Of a stretch of DNA of 30,752 nucleotides, positions 1 through 8,200 are shown piece after piece; positions within the stretch are counted from its first letter, which is position 1, and the number at the start of each line of letters is the position of its first letter. The notes under the pieces are model-generated. The model searched no databases and was not told the origin of the DNA. It saw nothing but the letters and a program-made list of their open reading frames with translations. Origin of the DNA: DATLFI01 sp035524895 (GTDB lineage Bacteria > Acidobacteriota > Thermoanaerobaculia > Multivoradales > Multivoraceae); NCBI GenBank assembly GCA_035524895.1, contig DATLFI010000277.1, positions 1 through 30,752 of the forward strand, read 5' to 3'. Made by a program: the position numbers and the translations under genes.

Positions 1-1
1 G

Positions 2-263
2 AGAGCAGTCGACGAACTCGACGTAGAAGGCATCCTGGCGTTCGCAGAACGCATTCTGCTGCACGCCTCTGACCTGTGGGCGCAAGCCTCCCCGACTACA
101 ATCGGCGCTTGCACCTGTTCTTCCCGAGGGCGTCGCGTACGACGGAAATCGGTTTAATCGAACCGCCGCAGCCGCGCTACTTTTCAAGTACTTGGAGCCC
201 GGTGAACGGGCCGAGGAAAGTCTGGCGTCCCCAACGGGATTCGAACCCGTGTTCTCAGCTTGA
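2..263 (+). pseudogene. Decayed C-terminal tail of a serine site-specific recombinase
   Basis: Three reading frames must be joined to recover one protein tail. Nt 2 to about 90 read DELDVEGILAFAERIL and then DLWAQAS. A second frame, to about nt 120, reads LPDYNRRLHLFFP. The third, from about nt 126, reads AYDGNRFNRTA, then FKYLEPGERAEESLASPTGFEPV and stops at 261-263. From memory of the family, this order matches the extreme C-terminus of large serine recombinases (resolvase/invertase superfamily). At least two frameshifts have occurred, so no functional protein is made from this part. The catalytic domain would lie left of the window. The last dozen codons overlap the 3' end of the antisense tRNA-Glu, so the ASPTGFEPV ending is tRNA sequence read in a coding frame. 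The tail assignment is fairly secure. Whether the whole gene was already dead upstream cannot be seen. Confidence 0.62.
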
Positions 264-300
264 AAGGCTGGTGTCCTAGGCCGGGCTAGACGATGGGGAC
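223..300 (-). tRNA. tRNA-Glu (anticodon TTC)
   Basis: The minus strand folds as a complete cloverleaf with acceptor strands GTCCCCA and TGGGGAC, a G discriminator and an encoded CCA end (223-225). The T arm is ACGGG-TTCGAAT-CCCGT. The anticodon loop is CTTTCAA, giving TTC for glutamate. The outermost anticodon-stem pair is a C-A mismatch; the other four pair. A recombinase remnant abuts and overlaps the 3' end, the side where integrating elements usually enter tRNA genes. Confidence 0.95.
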
Positions 301-333
301 GTGAGGCGGGGCCGCGGCGGCGCGAGCTGCGGG

Positions 334-339
334 AGTATA
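334..339 (-). promoter_or_regulatory. -10 element (TATACT) of tRNA-Glu
   Basis: On the minus strand CCGCTATACTCCCG stands out from GC-rich surroundings. The hexamer TATACT differs from TATAAT at one base and ends 33 nt before the mature tRNA 5' end, suitable for a short tRNA leader. No convincing -35 box lies 16-18 bp further up. Confidence 0.5.
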
Positions 340-384
340 GCGGCTGGGCCGGTCGCGGAGCGCGATGTTGCCCCCGGTACCCGT

Positions 385-969
385 TCACCCTTCCCGAAGT
401 CGCGCCAACACCGCCTCGCCTCGCGGCGACAGGCGATACCCCACCTCGAGGCTCTCGGTGAGTCCGAGCGCCTTGAGCTTGCGGACGTCGGTCTTGAAGC
501 TCGGCTTGTCGCGACCCAGCGCGACGCAGAGGTCGCCGGCGCGGACGGCGGGGCGTGCGGCAATGAGCTCGAGGGTTTGGCGCGTCCACGGGCCGGCGGG
601 GGCGCGCTCGTCGAGCTTGTGGAGGCGGGTGCGCACGGCGTCGAGCTCGACTTCGTCGTCGATCACGGTACCGCGCAGGGCGATGCGCGGGTCGGGGCGC
701 AGCGCGCCGAGCTCGATGCGGTAGACGACACCCTCGGTGCGGTGCGCCAGATCGCGCAGCAACTCGTCGCGCGAGGCGTGGCCGGCGCGAATGGCCTCTG
801 CTTCGGTGATGCGCTCGGGCGCGACCGGGTCGACGCTGCGAATCTCGAGCTGGCCGATGGGCGTCAGGAGCGTTCCGCCGGCGCGCACGGTGGGCCGGCG
901 CCAGCGCCGGAAGACGAGCGTGACGGTGCCGTCGGCGATGCCTTGGAGGAAGCGGCGGCGGAGGATCAC
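385..969 (-). CDS. ASCH-like domain protein with C-terminal winged helix
   Basis: This 194-residue protein has an N-terminal half resembling the ASCH/PUA-like fold: MILRRRFLQGIADGTVTL, then FRRWRRPTVRAGGTLLTP and later ITEAEAIRAGHASRDELL. These match the order of a strand, helix, basic loop and AGxxSxxEL segment in ASCH proteins. ASCH domains are thought to bind RNA or modified nucleotides. Residues about 125-190 (WTRQTLELIAARPAVRAGDL to GYRLSPRGEAVL) look like a winged helix-turn-helix, so a regulatory or nucleic-acid-binding role is likely. The start is a GTG at 967-969, preceded by AGGA at a normal distance. The frame stays open further upstream, but that extension reads as non-protein-like sequence antisense to the coiled-coil gene and was dropped. 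Domain calls come from pattern recognition; the biological role is unknown. Confidence 0.68.
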   Translation of the reverse strand: MILRRRFLQGIADGTVTLVFRRWRRPTVRAGGTLLTPIGQLEIRSVDPVAPERITEAEAIRAGHASRDELLRDLAHRTEGVVYRIELGALRPDPRIALRGTVIDDEVELDAVRTRLHKLDERAPAGPWTRQTLELIAARPAVRAGDLCVALGRDKPSFKTDVRKLKALGLTESLEVGYRLSPRGEAVLARLREG

Positions 970-1019
970 TCGGGATTCCTGTCTCGGCGGGGCGAGGACA
1001 TCCCACGCACCGCCATGGA

Positions 1020-1025
1020 ACGATA
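1020..1025 (-). promoter_or_regulatory. Candidate -10 element (TATCGT) for the ASCH-like gene
   Basis: Minus-strand GAGTATCGTTCC contains TATCGT, the same hexamer seen before purA. It would start transcription about 44 nt before the GTG at 969. No clear -35 box is visible. Confidence 0.3.
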
Positions 1026-1065
1026 CTCGGGAGCGCCATCCTGAGCGGAGTCGGTTCGCGAGCTG

Positions 1066-1071
1066 TATATT
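1066..1071 (+). promoter_or_regulatory. Candidate -10 element (TATATT) for the coiled-coil gene
   Basis: AGCTGTATATTGAG is a rare A/T-rich island. TATATT would place a start near 1078, leaving a leader of only about 12 nt before the ATG at 1090. No Shine-Dalgarno sequence is evident, which fits a short-leader message. Confidence 0.4.
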
Positions 1072-1089
1072 GAGCTCCAGCGTGACGCC

Positions 1090-1473
1090 ATGACCGACGA
1101 CCGCATGCTCCAGGTACTGGAAGCCATCCGCGACGAGGTCCGAGCGACGAACGTACGGCTCGAGACCTTGGATGGCCATGTGCAGAACACGAACGAGCGT
1201 CTCGAGTCTCTGGAAGTCCGCGTTCAGAGCACGAATGCTCAGCTCGAGACCCTGGACGGGCGCGTGCAGGACTCGAACGTACGGCTCGGGGCGGTCGAGG
1301 AACGGCAGCAACGCGTCGAACAGCACTCGGCCGATCTCGGGGATCGCTTCGATCGCATGACGCGGCGCCAGACGGAGAGCGAGCTACGCCTCTCGGCCGA
1401 GGTCGCCGCGCTCGCCGACGCGACGAAGCAGGTTCGCGACCTGCTCGCCATCGCCTCGACGATCGTCGCTTGA
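1090..1473 (+). CDS. Small coiled-coil protein with four 14-residue repeats
   Basis: This 127-residue protein has no signal peptide or membrane segment. After MTDDRMLQVLEAIRDE come four tandem 14-residue units at residues 17-72, each of the form V-x-x-[TS]-N-x-x-L-x-x-[LV]-[DE]-x-[RH]. Two heptads per unit imply a long parallel or antiparallel coiled coil. The C-terminal part (RRQTESELRLSAEVAALADATKQVRDLL) resembles the conserved end of a family of uncharacterised coiled-coil proteins that I recall from GC-rich bacteria, whose copies also start with a D-D-R-M-L type motif. It is transcribed divergently from the ASCH-like gene. A scaffold or oligomerisation role is possible, but nothing in the sequence names a partner. 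Confidence 0.75.
   Translation: MTDDRMLQVLEAIRDEVRATNVRLETLDGHVQNTNERLESLEVRVQSTNAQLETLDGRVQDSNVRLGAVEERQQRVEQHSADLGDRFDRMTRRQTESELRLSAEVAALADATKQVRDLLAIASTIVA
1138..1305 (+). repeat. Four tandem 42-bp repeats inside the coiled-coil gene
   Basis: Units run 1138-1179, 1180-1221, 1222-1263 and 1264-1305. They are in frame and diverged, but each encodes a [TS]-N-x-x-L core with L or V three residues later. They look like duplications of a two-heptad unit. Confidence 0.75.
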
Positions 1474-1555
1474 TCGTCGACCACGAACGCCGGCTGGTAG
1501 AAGTCGAGAAGCGACGGACCTTACGCAGCTCGCGGCGCGCGACCGGCTCATCGCC

Positions 1556-1972
1556 TCAACCGTAGGTCGCCTTCATGTGCGCGACCGACTCGCGCACCAG
1601 CTCCTCGAGCACCTTGGTGTCGACGTCGGCGAGGCGCTTGAGGTAGAGGCAAGACTTGCCGGTCTTGTGCTTGCCGAGCCGCGCCATGAGGTCGCCGTAC
1701 TTGTCGAAGCCCGGCATGATGTAGAGGGTGAGGTCGCGTTTGCGCGGCGCGAAGCCGACTCGGAGCCACTCTCCGCTGCGACCGCTGGCGTACTGGTAGC
1801 GGTAGACGCCGAAGCCGACGATGCTGGTGCCCCACAGCTTGGGCTCGGCGCGCGTGATCTTCTTCATCATGCGCACGAGCTTCTGGCAGTCGGCGCGCAC
1901 CGACTCGTCCTCGATGCGCGCGAGGAAGTCTTCGACGCTGACGTCGGTGGCTTTGGTCTTGAGCTCGGCCAT
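1556..1972 (-). CDS. DUF1801 family protein
   Basis: This 138-residue cytosolic protein matches the DUF1801 (YdhG-like) family in length and order. It has an N-terminal SVEDFLARIEDESVRADC helix, LVRMMKKITRAEPKLWGTSIVGFG, then RSGEWLRVGFAPRKRDLTLYI. It ends with KTGKSCLYLKRLADVD and a final helix. The family has an iron-chaperone (frataxin-like) fold in structures of relatives, but its biochemical role is unsettled, and I assign none here. The ATG at 1972 is preceded by GAGAGGG at a good distance. It lies 33 bp downstream of the aspartic protease gene on the same strand, so the two could be co-transcribed, although a candidate promoter also lies in that gap. Confidence 0.85.
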   Translation of the reverse strand: MAELKTKATDVSVEDFLARIEDESVRADCQKLVRMMKKITRAEPKLWGTSIVGFGVYRYQYASGRSGEWLRVGFAPRKRDLTLYIMPGFDKYGDLMARLGKHKTGKSCLYLKRLADVDTKVLEELVRESVAHMKATYG

Positions 1973-1987
1973 GGCGCCCTCTCGGAA

Positions 1988-1993
1988 TCAATA
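1988..1993 (-). promoter_or_regulatory. Candidate -10 element (TATTGA) for the DUF1801 gene
   Basis: Minus-strand GAGCTATTGATTCC carries the GCTAT core seen at other starts in this window. It would begin transcription within about 10 nt of the ATG. Weak alone; the shared core is the reason to list it. Confidence 0.3.
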
Positions 1994-2005
1994 GCTCAGA
2001 GTACG

Positions 2006-2926
2006 TTATCCCGACACCGCGCGCGGTCGCGCCCGCAATCTCGCTCGTGCCACCATCACGCCACCCGACAGGTCGAGCAGAACCGGACCGAGCGCCGCGA
2101 GCGGCAGCAGGCCCTGCTCGACGCGGTCGGTGATCTGGGGCATCAAGCCGGCCAGGCCGCCGTCGAAGGAAACGCCGCCGGCGCGCACTGTTCCGAGCGG
2201 CACGATCGTGGTCTCGACACTGGTGGTTGCGCACTCGACCCGACCCGGCATGCGCAGGTGCCCGAGCGTGGTCCTGGCGCGGCGGGCCAGCTCCCCGAAC
2301 AGGACCGCACCGTCGGCTCCCGAGTCGATCACCAGGCGGGCGACGCCGCCCCTGCCGCCGGAGAAGAGTTCCAGCAGGATCGCCGGGCGGCGCTCGATCG
2401 CGTCGACGGGAATCCGCACGCCCTCGGTCCAGGGCAGCAGCGTTCCAGGTGGCGCGATGCGCGCCCGTCCGCGGCGCGTGTCGATCCACAGGTCGAGCTG
2501 CGCGATCGCGTCTGATCCGAGCAGGCCGTCGACGTCCTCGGCGCCGGCCAGGCGTCGCTCCTCGGGGACCCAGCCGAGGCAGTCGAGGACGATGTCGACG
2601 CCGGCGATGCGCAGGGTCGGCGGCGTGCCGCAGTGCGCGGTCTGCGGCTCCCCTCCGGCCGACGCGAGAGTGAAGCGAGCGTGTGGCACCAGGCTCAGGC
2701 GTTCGGCCGCTTCCGCACTGACCAGGCTGATCGAGGTGCCGGTGTCGATCGCGAGCCGGAGCTCCTGGCCACCCGCGTGGGCGACGACCACCGGCAGGCC
2801 GGAGCGGGCGGGTTGCAGGACCAGCTCGTAGCCGGGGGGCTCGAACGCGAGCAACGTCGTCGCACCGGCGAACAGCAGAACCGGGAGATGCCGAAACTGT
2901 ACGAGCAAGGCAGGAACTCGGCGCAT
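2006..2926 (-). CDS. Exported two-lobed retropepsin-like aspartic protease
   Basis: This is a 306-residue protein beginning MRRVPALLV with a hydrophobic stretch to about residue 27, a signal peptide or anchor. Two aspartic-protease half-sites are present: LAIDTGTSISLVS with Asp61 and LVIDSGADGAVLF with Asp201. The first lobe also has the DVDGLLGSDAIAQLDLWID pattern typical of bacterial pepsin/retropepsin-like proteins. Both catalytic aspartates lie in one chain, so the active site can form within a monomer. It probably cleaves peptides in the periplasm or at the outer surface; the substrate is unknown. The start at 2926 was preferred over one 11 codons upstream because GGAGGTG lies just before it and the signal sequence then begins properly. 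It sits downstream of, and parallel to, the membrane regulator gene, with a gap of about 225 bp. Confidence 0.78.
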   Translation of the reverse strand: MRRVPALLVQFRHLPVLLFAGATTLLAFEPPGYELVLQPARSGLPVVVAHAGGQELRLAIDTGTSISLVSAEAAERLSLVPHARFTLASAGGEPQTAHCGTPPTLRIAGVDIVLDCLGWVPEERRLAGAEDVDGLLGSDAIAQLDLWIDTRRGRARIAPPGTLLPWTEGVRIPVDAIERRPAILLELFSGGRGGVARLVIDSGADGAVLFGELARRARTTLGHLRMPGRVECATTSVETTIVPLGTVRAGGVSFDGGLAGLMPQITDRVEQGLLPLAALGPVLLDLSGGVMVARARLRARPRAVSG

Positions 2927-3104
2927 GGGCCTCACCTCCATGGAGAGGACTGAAACCATCGCGCCGAGTGACCGAGTAAGTCGTGAGGCTTCTCGGAATC
3001 GTGGTGATCTTCCGGTGATCCTTCTCCGAGGGTTCGATGACGGCGCTTACGCCACCGGCCTGACGGACACGTGCCGCTATCGGCCGAGCACCCTCCCATG
3101 TCCG

Positions 3105-3118
3105 CGCGGTGAACCGCG
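3105..3118 (-). terminator. Short hairpin after the membrane regulator gene
   Basis: CGCGG and CCGCG arms flank a 4-base loop, 34 bp beyond the stop at 3152 in the minus direction. There is no U tract, so this is a weak call. The rest of the 2927-3151 gap shows no gene; a 5-bp inverted repeat (CCGAG/CTCGG) and a GCTATCGG island near 3075 are the only other visible items. Confidence 0.25.
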
Positions 3119-3151
3119 AGTCGGGTCCGGCAGGCCCGAGAAGCCCTACGC

Positions 3152-5188
3152 CTACCTGCCCACGGGCGCCGGAGGCGGGCCGACCTCGCGCAGGATCGGG
3201 CCGATCTCCGGGTGACGCAGCATCTGCTCGTATCCTGGCCAGCAGAGCGCCATGCGGAGCGAGTAGTCGTTCCGCTGGAACCGGTCCTCGACCTCCCGGG
3301 CGGCGCCTTCCAGGTCCCCGAGGGCGAACAGGACCCAGGGCGGATCCTGGTCGCCGAGCGCACGGAGCTCTGCCAGCGCACGCCGCGCGCGTTCCGGCTG
3401 CCCCGCCCTCGCGGCGTCGTAGGCGAGCTCGCGCAGGAAGGTCGTGGCCCGGTTGACCATGAGCGCGGCGCGGTGCCGCTCGAGGAGATCCGCAGCCTCC
3501 GCGTAGCGTCCCCGGCGGCTGAGGATGTGCGCCTCGAGGAGGGGCGTTTGAACGTCCTCGGCGAACCGCGCCCGAAGCTGGCTCAGCTCCTGCTCAGCCT
3601 CGTCGAGGCGACCCGCGCAAACCTGGTTCATGCCGATCATGAAAGGCATGAGCGGGGTGGTCGGCCAGCGTTCCCGCGCCGCCCGCCACAGGGCAACGCT
3701 CTCGTCGAAGCGACCGGCCATGCGCAGGAAGTAGGGATACCCCCAACCCCCGTGGCCCATTCCGACGTCGTTCGGATCGAGCCGCAACGCCTCGCGATAC
3801 TCCCGCTCGGCCCCCTGCCAATCGCCTTCCATGAGGAACAGCGACCCGGCCAGCTCGCGGTGGGCGATGGCGACCGTGGAGTCGAGAGCGAGCGCGCGCT
3901 CGGCGCTCTCGCGCGCTCGCCGCTGGGCGCTCAGCCGCGTGGCATGATCGTCCGAGTAGGTGCCGAGCAAGCCGAACGCGAATGCGAGCCTGCCGTGCGC
4001 CTCGCCCCAGTTCGGCTGCAGCTCGACGGCGCGCTCGAGACGCTCGATCGCCAGGTGGATCGGGGGCAGCATCTCCTCGTTGGCGGCGCGCACGCGGTCG
4101 ATGTGGTAGAGCCCCCACAGATACTCGTCGTACGCCGCGGGATCGACCTCGGGGGCGACCGCGAGCCGATGCGCCTCGTCGGGTGTCACGCGTGCCCGAA
4201 CCTCGCGGGCGATCGCGCGCGCGACTCTGGACTGCAGCGCCAGCACGTCGGTCAAGGCACCCTCGTAGTCGTCGGCCCATAGCTGCCGCCCGGAAGCACC
4301 CTCGACGAGGTAGGCGCTGATCCGAACGCGATCGTCGGCGAGCAGAGCCGCGCCCTCGACCAAGTAGCGCACGCCGAGCTCGCGGGCGATCACCGACGGC
4401 GCCGGACGCTCGTCGCGGTACTGCATCACCGCGCTGCGCGAGATCACGAGCAACCCCTCGATCTTGCCGAGCTGCGTGGTCAGCGCGTCGGTCATGCCGC
4501 CGGCGAAGTACTGTTGCTCGGGCGGCCCGAGGTTCTCGAGAGGAAGAACCGCGAGGGAAGGCTTGGGCGAGGTCCACGAGGGGGACGAGGGGAGAGCGGC
4601 GTCGGCTGTACCGGCGGCGCCCGCGGCAGGCTCGCCGCGAAACCGGATCGCCAGCAAGGAGAGCAGTAGCGCCGCCGCGACGCCACCGATCGCGAGGTGC
4701 CTGACTCGCCTGGTGGACGAAGCCGCTGCGCCGTCCGAGGCCTCCTCGAAGGCTTTTACCTCCGAAGGAGGATCCTCGCCAGGAGGCTGTTCGGAGAATG
4801 GCGTCGAGACGTTCCCTGGCGGGTCCTCGGGACCACTCGCCAAGCGGTTCGTCACCGGCGCGACGAAGCGATAGCCGCGCGTGTGCACAGTCTCGATGTA
4901 CCGCGGCTCCTTGGCATCGTCGCCCAGTGCGGTGCGCAGGTGCCCGATCACCCGCACCATGGCGTTCTCGGTGACCGTCGCGTCCTTCCAGACCTCTTCG
5001 AGGATCTCGGACTTGGTCACCACCTCGCCGTTACGCTCGAGCAGGAGCGCGAGCAGGGCGATGCCCTTCGGCTCGATCGCCACCTGGCGCCCACCCTTCG
5101 ACACACGCCAGGCGACCATGTCGACTTCGCAGTCGTCGAAGGACCAGACCTGTCGCGCGCGCAGTTGTGGCTTGCTCGTGGGACTCAT
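3152..5188 (-). CDS. Membrane-anchored winged-helix regulator with TolB-like and TPR domains
   Basis: This 678-residue ToxR/CadC-type one-component regulator has an OmpR-type winged helix at residues about 12-112 (VWSFDDCEVD, then VAIEPKGIALLALLLERNGEVVTKSEILEEVW and YIETVHTRGYRFVAPV). A proline-rich linker follows. A single transmembrane helix lies at about 164-181. Residues about 209-330 resemble the TolB N-terminal-like domain (SLAVLPLENLGPPEQQYFAGGMTDAL and ISRSAVMQYR). From about 385 onward there are tetratricopeptide repeats (for example ALDSTVAIAHRELAGSL with EYREALRLDPND). The DNA-binding part should face the cytoplasm and the TolB/TPR part the periplasm. The gene diverges from the cytochrome gene with 76 bp between starts, making that gene a natural but unproven target. 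The ATG has only a weak AGGA upstream. Confidence 0.85.
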   Translation of the reverse strand: MSPTSKPQLRARQVWSFDDCEVDMVAWRVSKGGRQVAIEPKGIALLALLLERNGEVVTKSEILEEVWKDATVTENAMVRVIGHLRTALGDDAKEPRYIETVHTRGYRFVAPVTNRLASGPEDPPGNVSTPFSEQPPGEDPPSEVKAFEEASDGAAASSTRRVRHLAIGGVAAALLLSLLAIRFRGEPAAGAAGTADAALPSSPSWTSPKPSLAVLPLENLGPPEQQYFAGGMTDALTTQLGKIEGLLVISRSAVMQYRDERPAPSVIARELGVRYLVEGAALLADDRVRISAYLVEGASGRQLWADDYEGALTDVLALQSRVARAIAREVRARVTPDEAHRLAVAPEVDPAAYDEYLWGLYHIDRVRAANEEMLPPIHLAIERLERAVELQPNWGEAHGRLAFAFGLLGTYSDDHATRLSAQRRARESAERALALDSTVAIAHRELAGSLFLMEGDWQGAEREYREALRLDPNDVGMGHGGWGYPYFLRMAGRFDESVALWRAARERWPTTPLMPFMIGMNQVCAGRLDEAEQELSQLRARFAEDVQTPLLEAHILSRRGRYAEAADLLERHRAALMVNRATTFLRELAYDAARAGQPERARRALAELRALGDQDPPWVLFALGDLEGAAREVEDRFQRNDYSLRMALCWPGYEQMLRHPEIGPILREVGPPPAPVGR

Positions 5189-5252
5189 CCTGGCACAGCC
5201 GGACCGTCAGGGAGAGTGCCCGCCGTGTCGCGCGGTCCCAGCAGGTGGCCGC

Positions 5253-5258
5253 TATAGT
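5253..5258 (+). promoter_or_regulatory. TATAGT -10 element between divergent genes
   Basis: CCGCTATAGTCGCGAA lies just before the ATG at 5265. A start 6-7 nt after TATAGT would fall on or next to the ATG, implying a leaderless or near-leaderless message. The sequence is partly symmetrical, reading GCGACTATAGC on the other strand, so it could also fire toward the regulator gene. No -35 box is obvious on either strand. Confidence 0.4.
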
Positions 5259-5264
5259 CGCGAA

Positions 5265-8200
5265 ATGGCCTTGCTTTCAGCTCCTCTTAGGGCGGGCCGC
5301 GGGGCCGCGGTGGCCTCGCTCCTGGCGACTTCCCTTCCCCTCCCCGCCGCCGAGGCGCCCTCCTTCGTCACCTTCGAGAGCGGACACGTCCGCCCGCTCG
5401 CGCTGTCGCCGAACGGCCAGCACCTCTACGCGGTCAACACGCCGGACAACCGGCTCGAGATCTTCGCGGTGGCGGAGGCGGGGATCACGCACCTTCACTC
5501 GGTGCCGGTGGGCTTGGAGCCGGTGGCGGTGGCGGCGCGGACCGACTCGGAGGTGTGGGTGGTCAACCACCTCTCCGACTCGGTGAGCATCGTCGACGTG
5601 GCGGCCTCGCCGCCGCGGGTGGTGCGCACGCTGCTGGTGGGCGACGAGCCGCGCGACATCGTGTTCGCGGGCGAGAACCGGCGACGGGCTTTCGTGACCA
5701 CGGCGCACCGCGGACAGCACCGCCAGCATCCCTCGCTCGCCGGAGTGCCTGGTGCGGGCGACCCGCAGCTCACCACACCCGGTGTCGGGCGCGCCGACGT
5801 GTGGGTGTTCGACGGTGACGACGCCGGGTCGCTCGGTATGGGTCCCGGCGGCAAGCCGCTCGGGATCGTGACGCTGTTCGGCGACACGCCTCGGTCGCTA
5901 GCGGTGAGCCCTGGAGGCGACACGGTGTATGCCGGCATCTTCCTCTCGGGCAACCAGACCACGGTGGTGCCGGAGCCGGCGGTGTGCGACGGATTCGACG
6001 CGAGCGACCAGACGGACGCGTGCCCGCAGCAGTTCGTGGGCGCGCCGGGGGGCAACCCGGGTCCGGCGACCACCCATGACGGCGTGCCGGCGCCCGAGGT
6101 CGGTCTGGTGGTCAAGTGGCACGACACAGCCGGCGAGTGGCAGGACGAGCTCGGTCGCGGCTGGAACGCGGCGCTGCCGTTCCGCGTGCCCGACCTCGAC
6201 GTGTTCGCGATCGACGCGCTCACCCTCGAGCTAGGCCCGTCCTGGTCGGGCGTCGGCACCACGCTCTTCGACATCGCGGTGCATCCGCCCAGCGGGCGGC
6301 TCTACGTCTCGAACACCGAGGCGCGCAACGAGGTGCGCTTCGAGGGCCCGGGCGACTTCGGCGGCAGCACGGTGCAGGGTCGGCTCGCGGAGGCGCGGGT
6401 GACGGTGATCGACCCCGCGTCTGGACAACTGCGCCACAACCACCTCAACTCGCACCTCGACTACTCGATCACGCCCGCGCCGGCTGGCGCCATGGCGCAC
6501 AGCCTCTCGACACCGGTGGCATCAGCGTTCTCGAAGGACGGCGCGACGCTTTACGTGGCTGCGTTCGGCTCGTCGCGCGTAGGCGTGCTGCCGACCCAGA
6601 TACTCGACTCCGGCACACTCGACCCGACCGCCACGAGCTCGTCGTACCTGGAAGTCAGCGGCGGCGGGCCGAGCGGCCTCGTGCTCGATGCCGGCGGGCA
6701 GCGGCTCTTCGTGACCACGCGCTTCGACAACGGCGTGTCGGTGCTCGACCTTGCGACCGGCGCCGAGACGCAGCACGTGCGGATGCACAACCCGGAGCCG
6801 CCGGAGGTGATTGGCGGGCGGCGCTTCCTCTACGACGCGGTCGCGACGTCGTCGAACGGCGAGGCGTCGTGTGCGAGCTGCCATGTCTTTGGCGACTTCG
6901 ACGGGCTCGCCTGGGACCTCGGCAACCCCGACGGCGAGGTCACCGCAGACCCGATCCCGATCCGGCTCGAGGCCTTCGCGGAGCTCCTGTTCCCGAACAT
7001 CAACGGCACCGGCATCGCGCAAACACTCCACCCTATGAAAGGCCCGATGACGACGCAGACGTTGCGCGGCATGGTGCATTCTGGCGCGATGCACTGGCGC
7101 GGCGATCGTGCGGTGGGCGTCGCCGGCACCGACGCGTTCGACTCGGCGATCTCGTTCCGCAACTTCAACGCCGCGTTCCCCGAGCTGCTCGGTCGCGCCG
7201 AGATGCTGAGCGACGCCGACATGCAGGCGTTCACCGACTTCGTGCTGCGCATCACACTGCCGCCGAACCCGGTGCGCGCGATCGACAACACGCTCTCGCC
7301 GGCGCAACAGCGCGGCCGCGATCTCTACTTCGGGCCGCGACGCATGGACGGGCTGCCCGAGCCCGCCGAGGACCTGGGCTTCACCTGCGAAGGCTGCCAC
7401 ACGCTCGACCCGGCGCGCGGCTTCTTCGGCACCGACGGGCAGCAGAGCTTCGAGAACGAGACGCAGATCGTGAAGATCCCGCACCTGCGCAACGTCTACC
7501 AGAAGGTCGGCATGTTCGGGAACGCGGCGGTCAATGGGTTTCTCCAGGGGGACAACGGGTTCCAAGGCGACCAGGTCCGCGGTACCGGGCTCCTGCACGA
7601 CGGCACGGTCGACACGCTGTTCCGCTTCTTCCGCGCAAGCGTCTTCGACGAGCAGTTCGACGGCGCGGTCGGCTTCCACGACGACGACGAACGACGCGAC
7701 ATGGAGCAGTTCATGCTCGCGTTCGACACCGACCTCGCCCCGGTGGTCGGCCAGCAGGTCACGCTGCTCCCGGGCCACGCCGGCAGCGCGGGCGAGCGGG
7801 TCGACTTGCTGATCGCGCGCGCCGGCACGCCGTTCGTGTCGAAGGTGCTCGGCGGCGAGGTCACCGAGTGCGACCTCGTCGCGCACGGCGTCGCCGGCGG
7901 CATCGCGCGCGGTTACTCGTGGAACCCGGTCACGAAACGCTTCGTCAGCGACCGCGCTGCCGAACCGCCGCTCACCGACGGCGAGCTGCGCGGCAACGCC
8001 GCGCTGGCGGGCCAGGCCCTCACCTACACCTGCGTGCCGCCCGGCTCCGGCCGGCGCATGGCGCTCGACCGCGACGGCGACGACTTCTTCGACCGCGACG
8101 AGCTGGATGCGGGCAGTGACCCGGCGAACGCGCGCAGCCGCCCGCCGAGCTGCACACCCGGCGACTCGCGCCTGTGCCTGGTCGGCAACCGCTTCGAGGT

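Noticed and set aside
1021..1473. Protein-coding continuation of the ASCH-like frame upstream of nt 969
   Set aside because: The extended minus-strand frame mirrors the repetitive coiled-coil gene and mimics its periodicity, so its apparent repeats are a shadow effect.
4881..5264. A 128-codon N-terminal extension of the cytochrome gene
   Set aside because: It overlaps the divergent regulator gene, contains no conserved sequence, and a proper signal peptide begins at the ATG at 5265.
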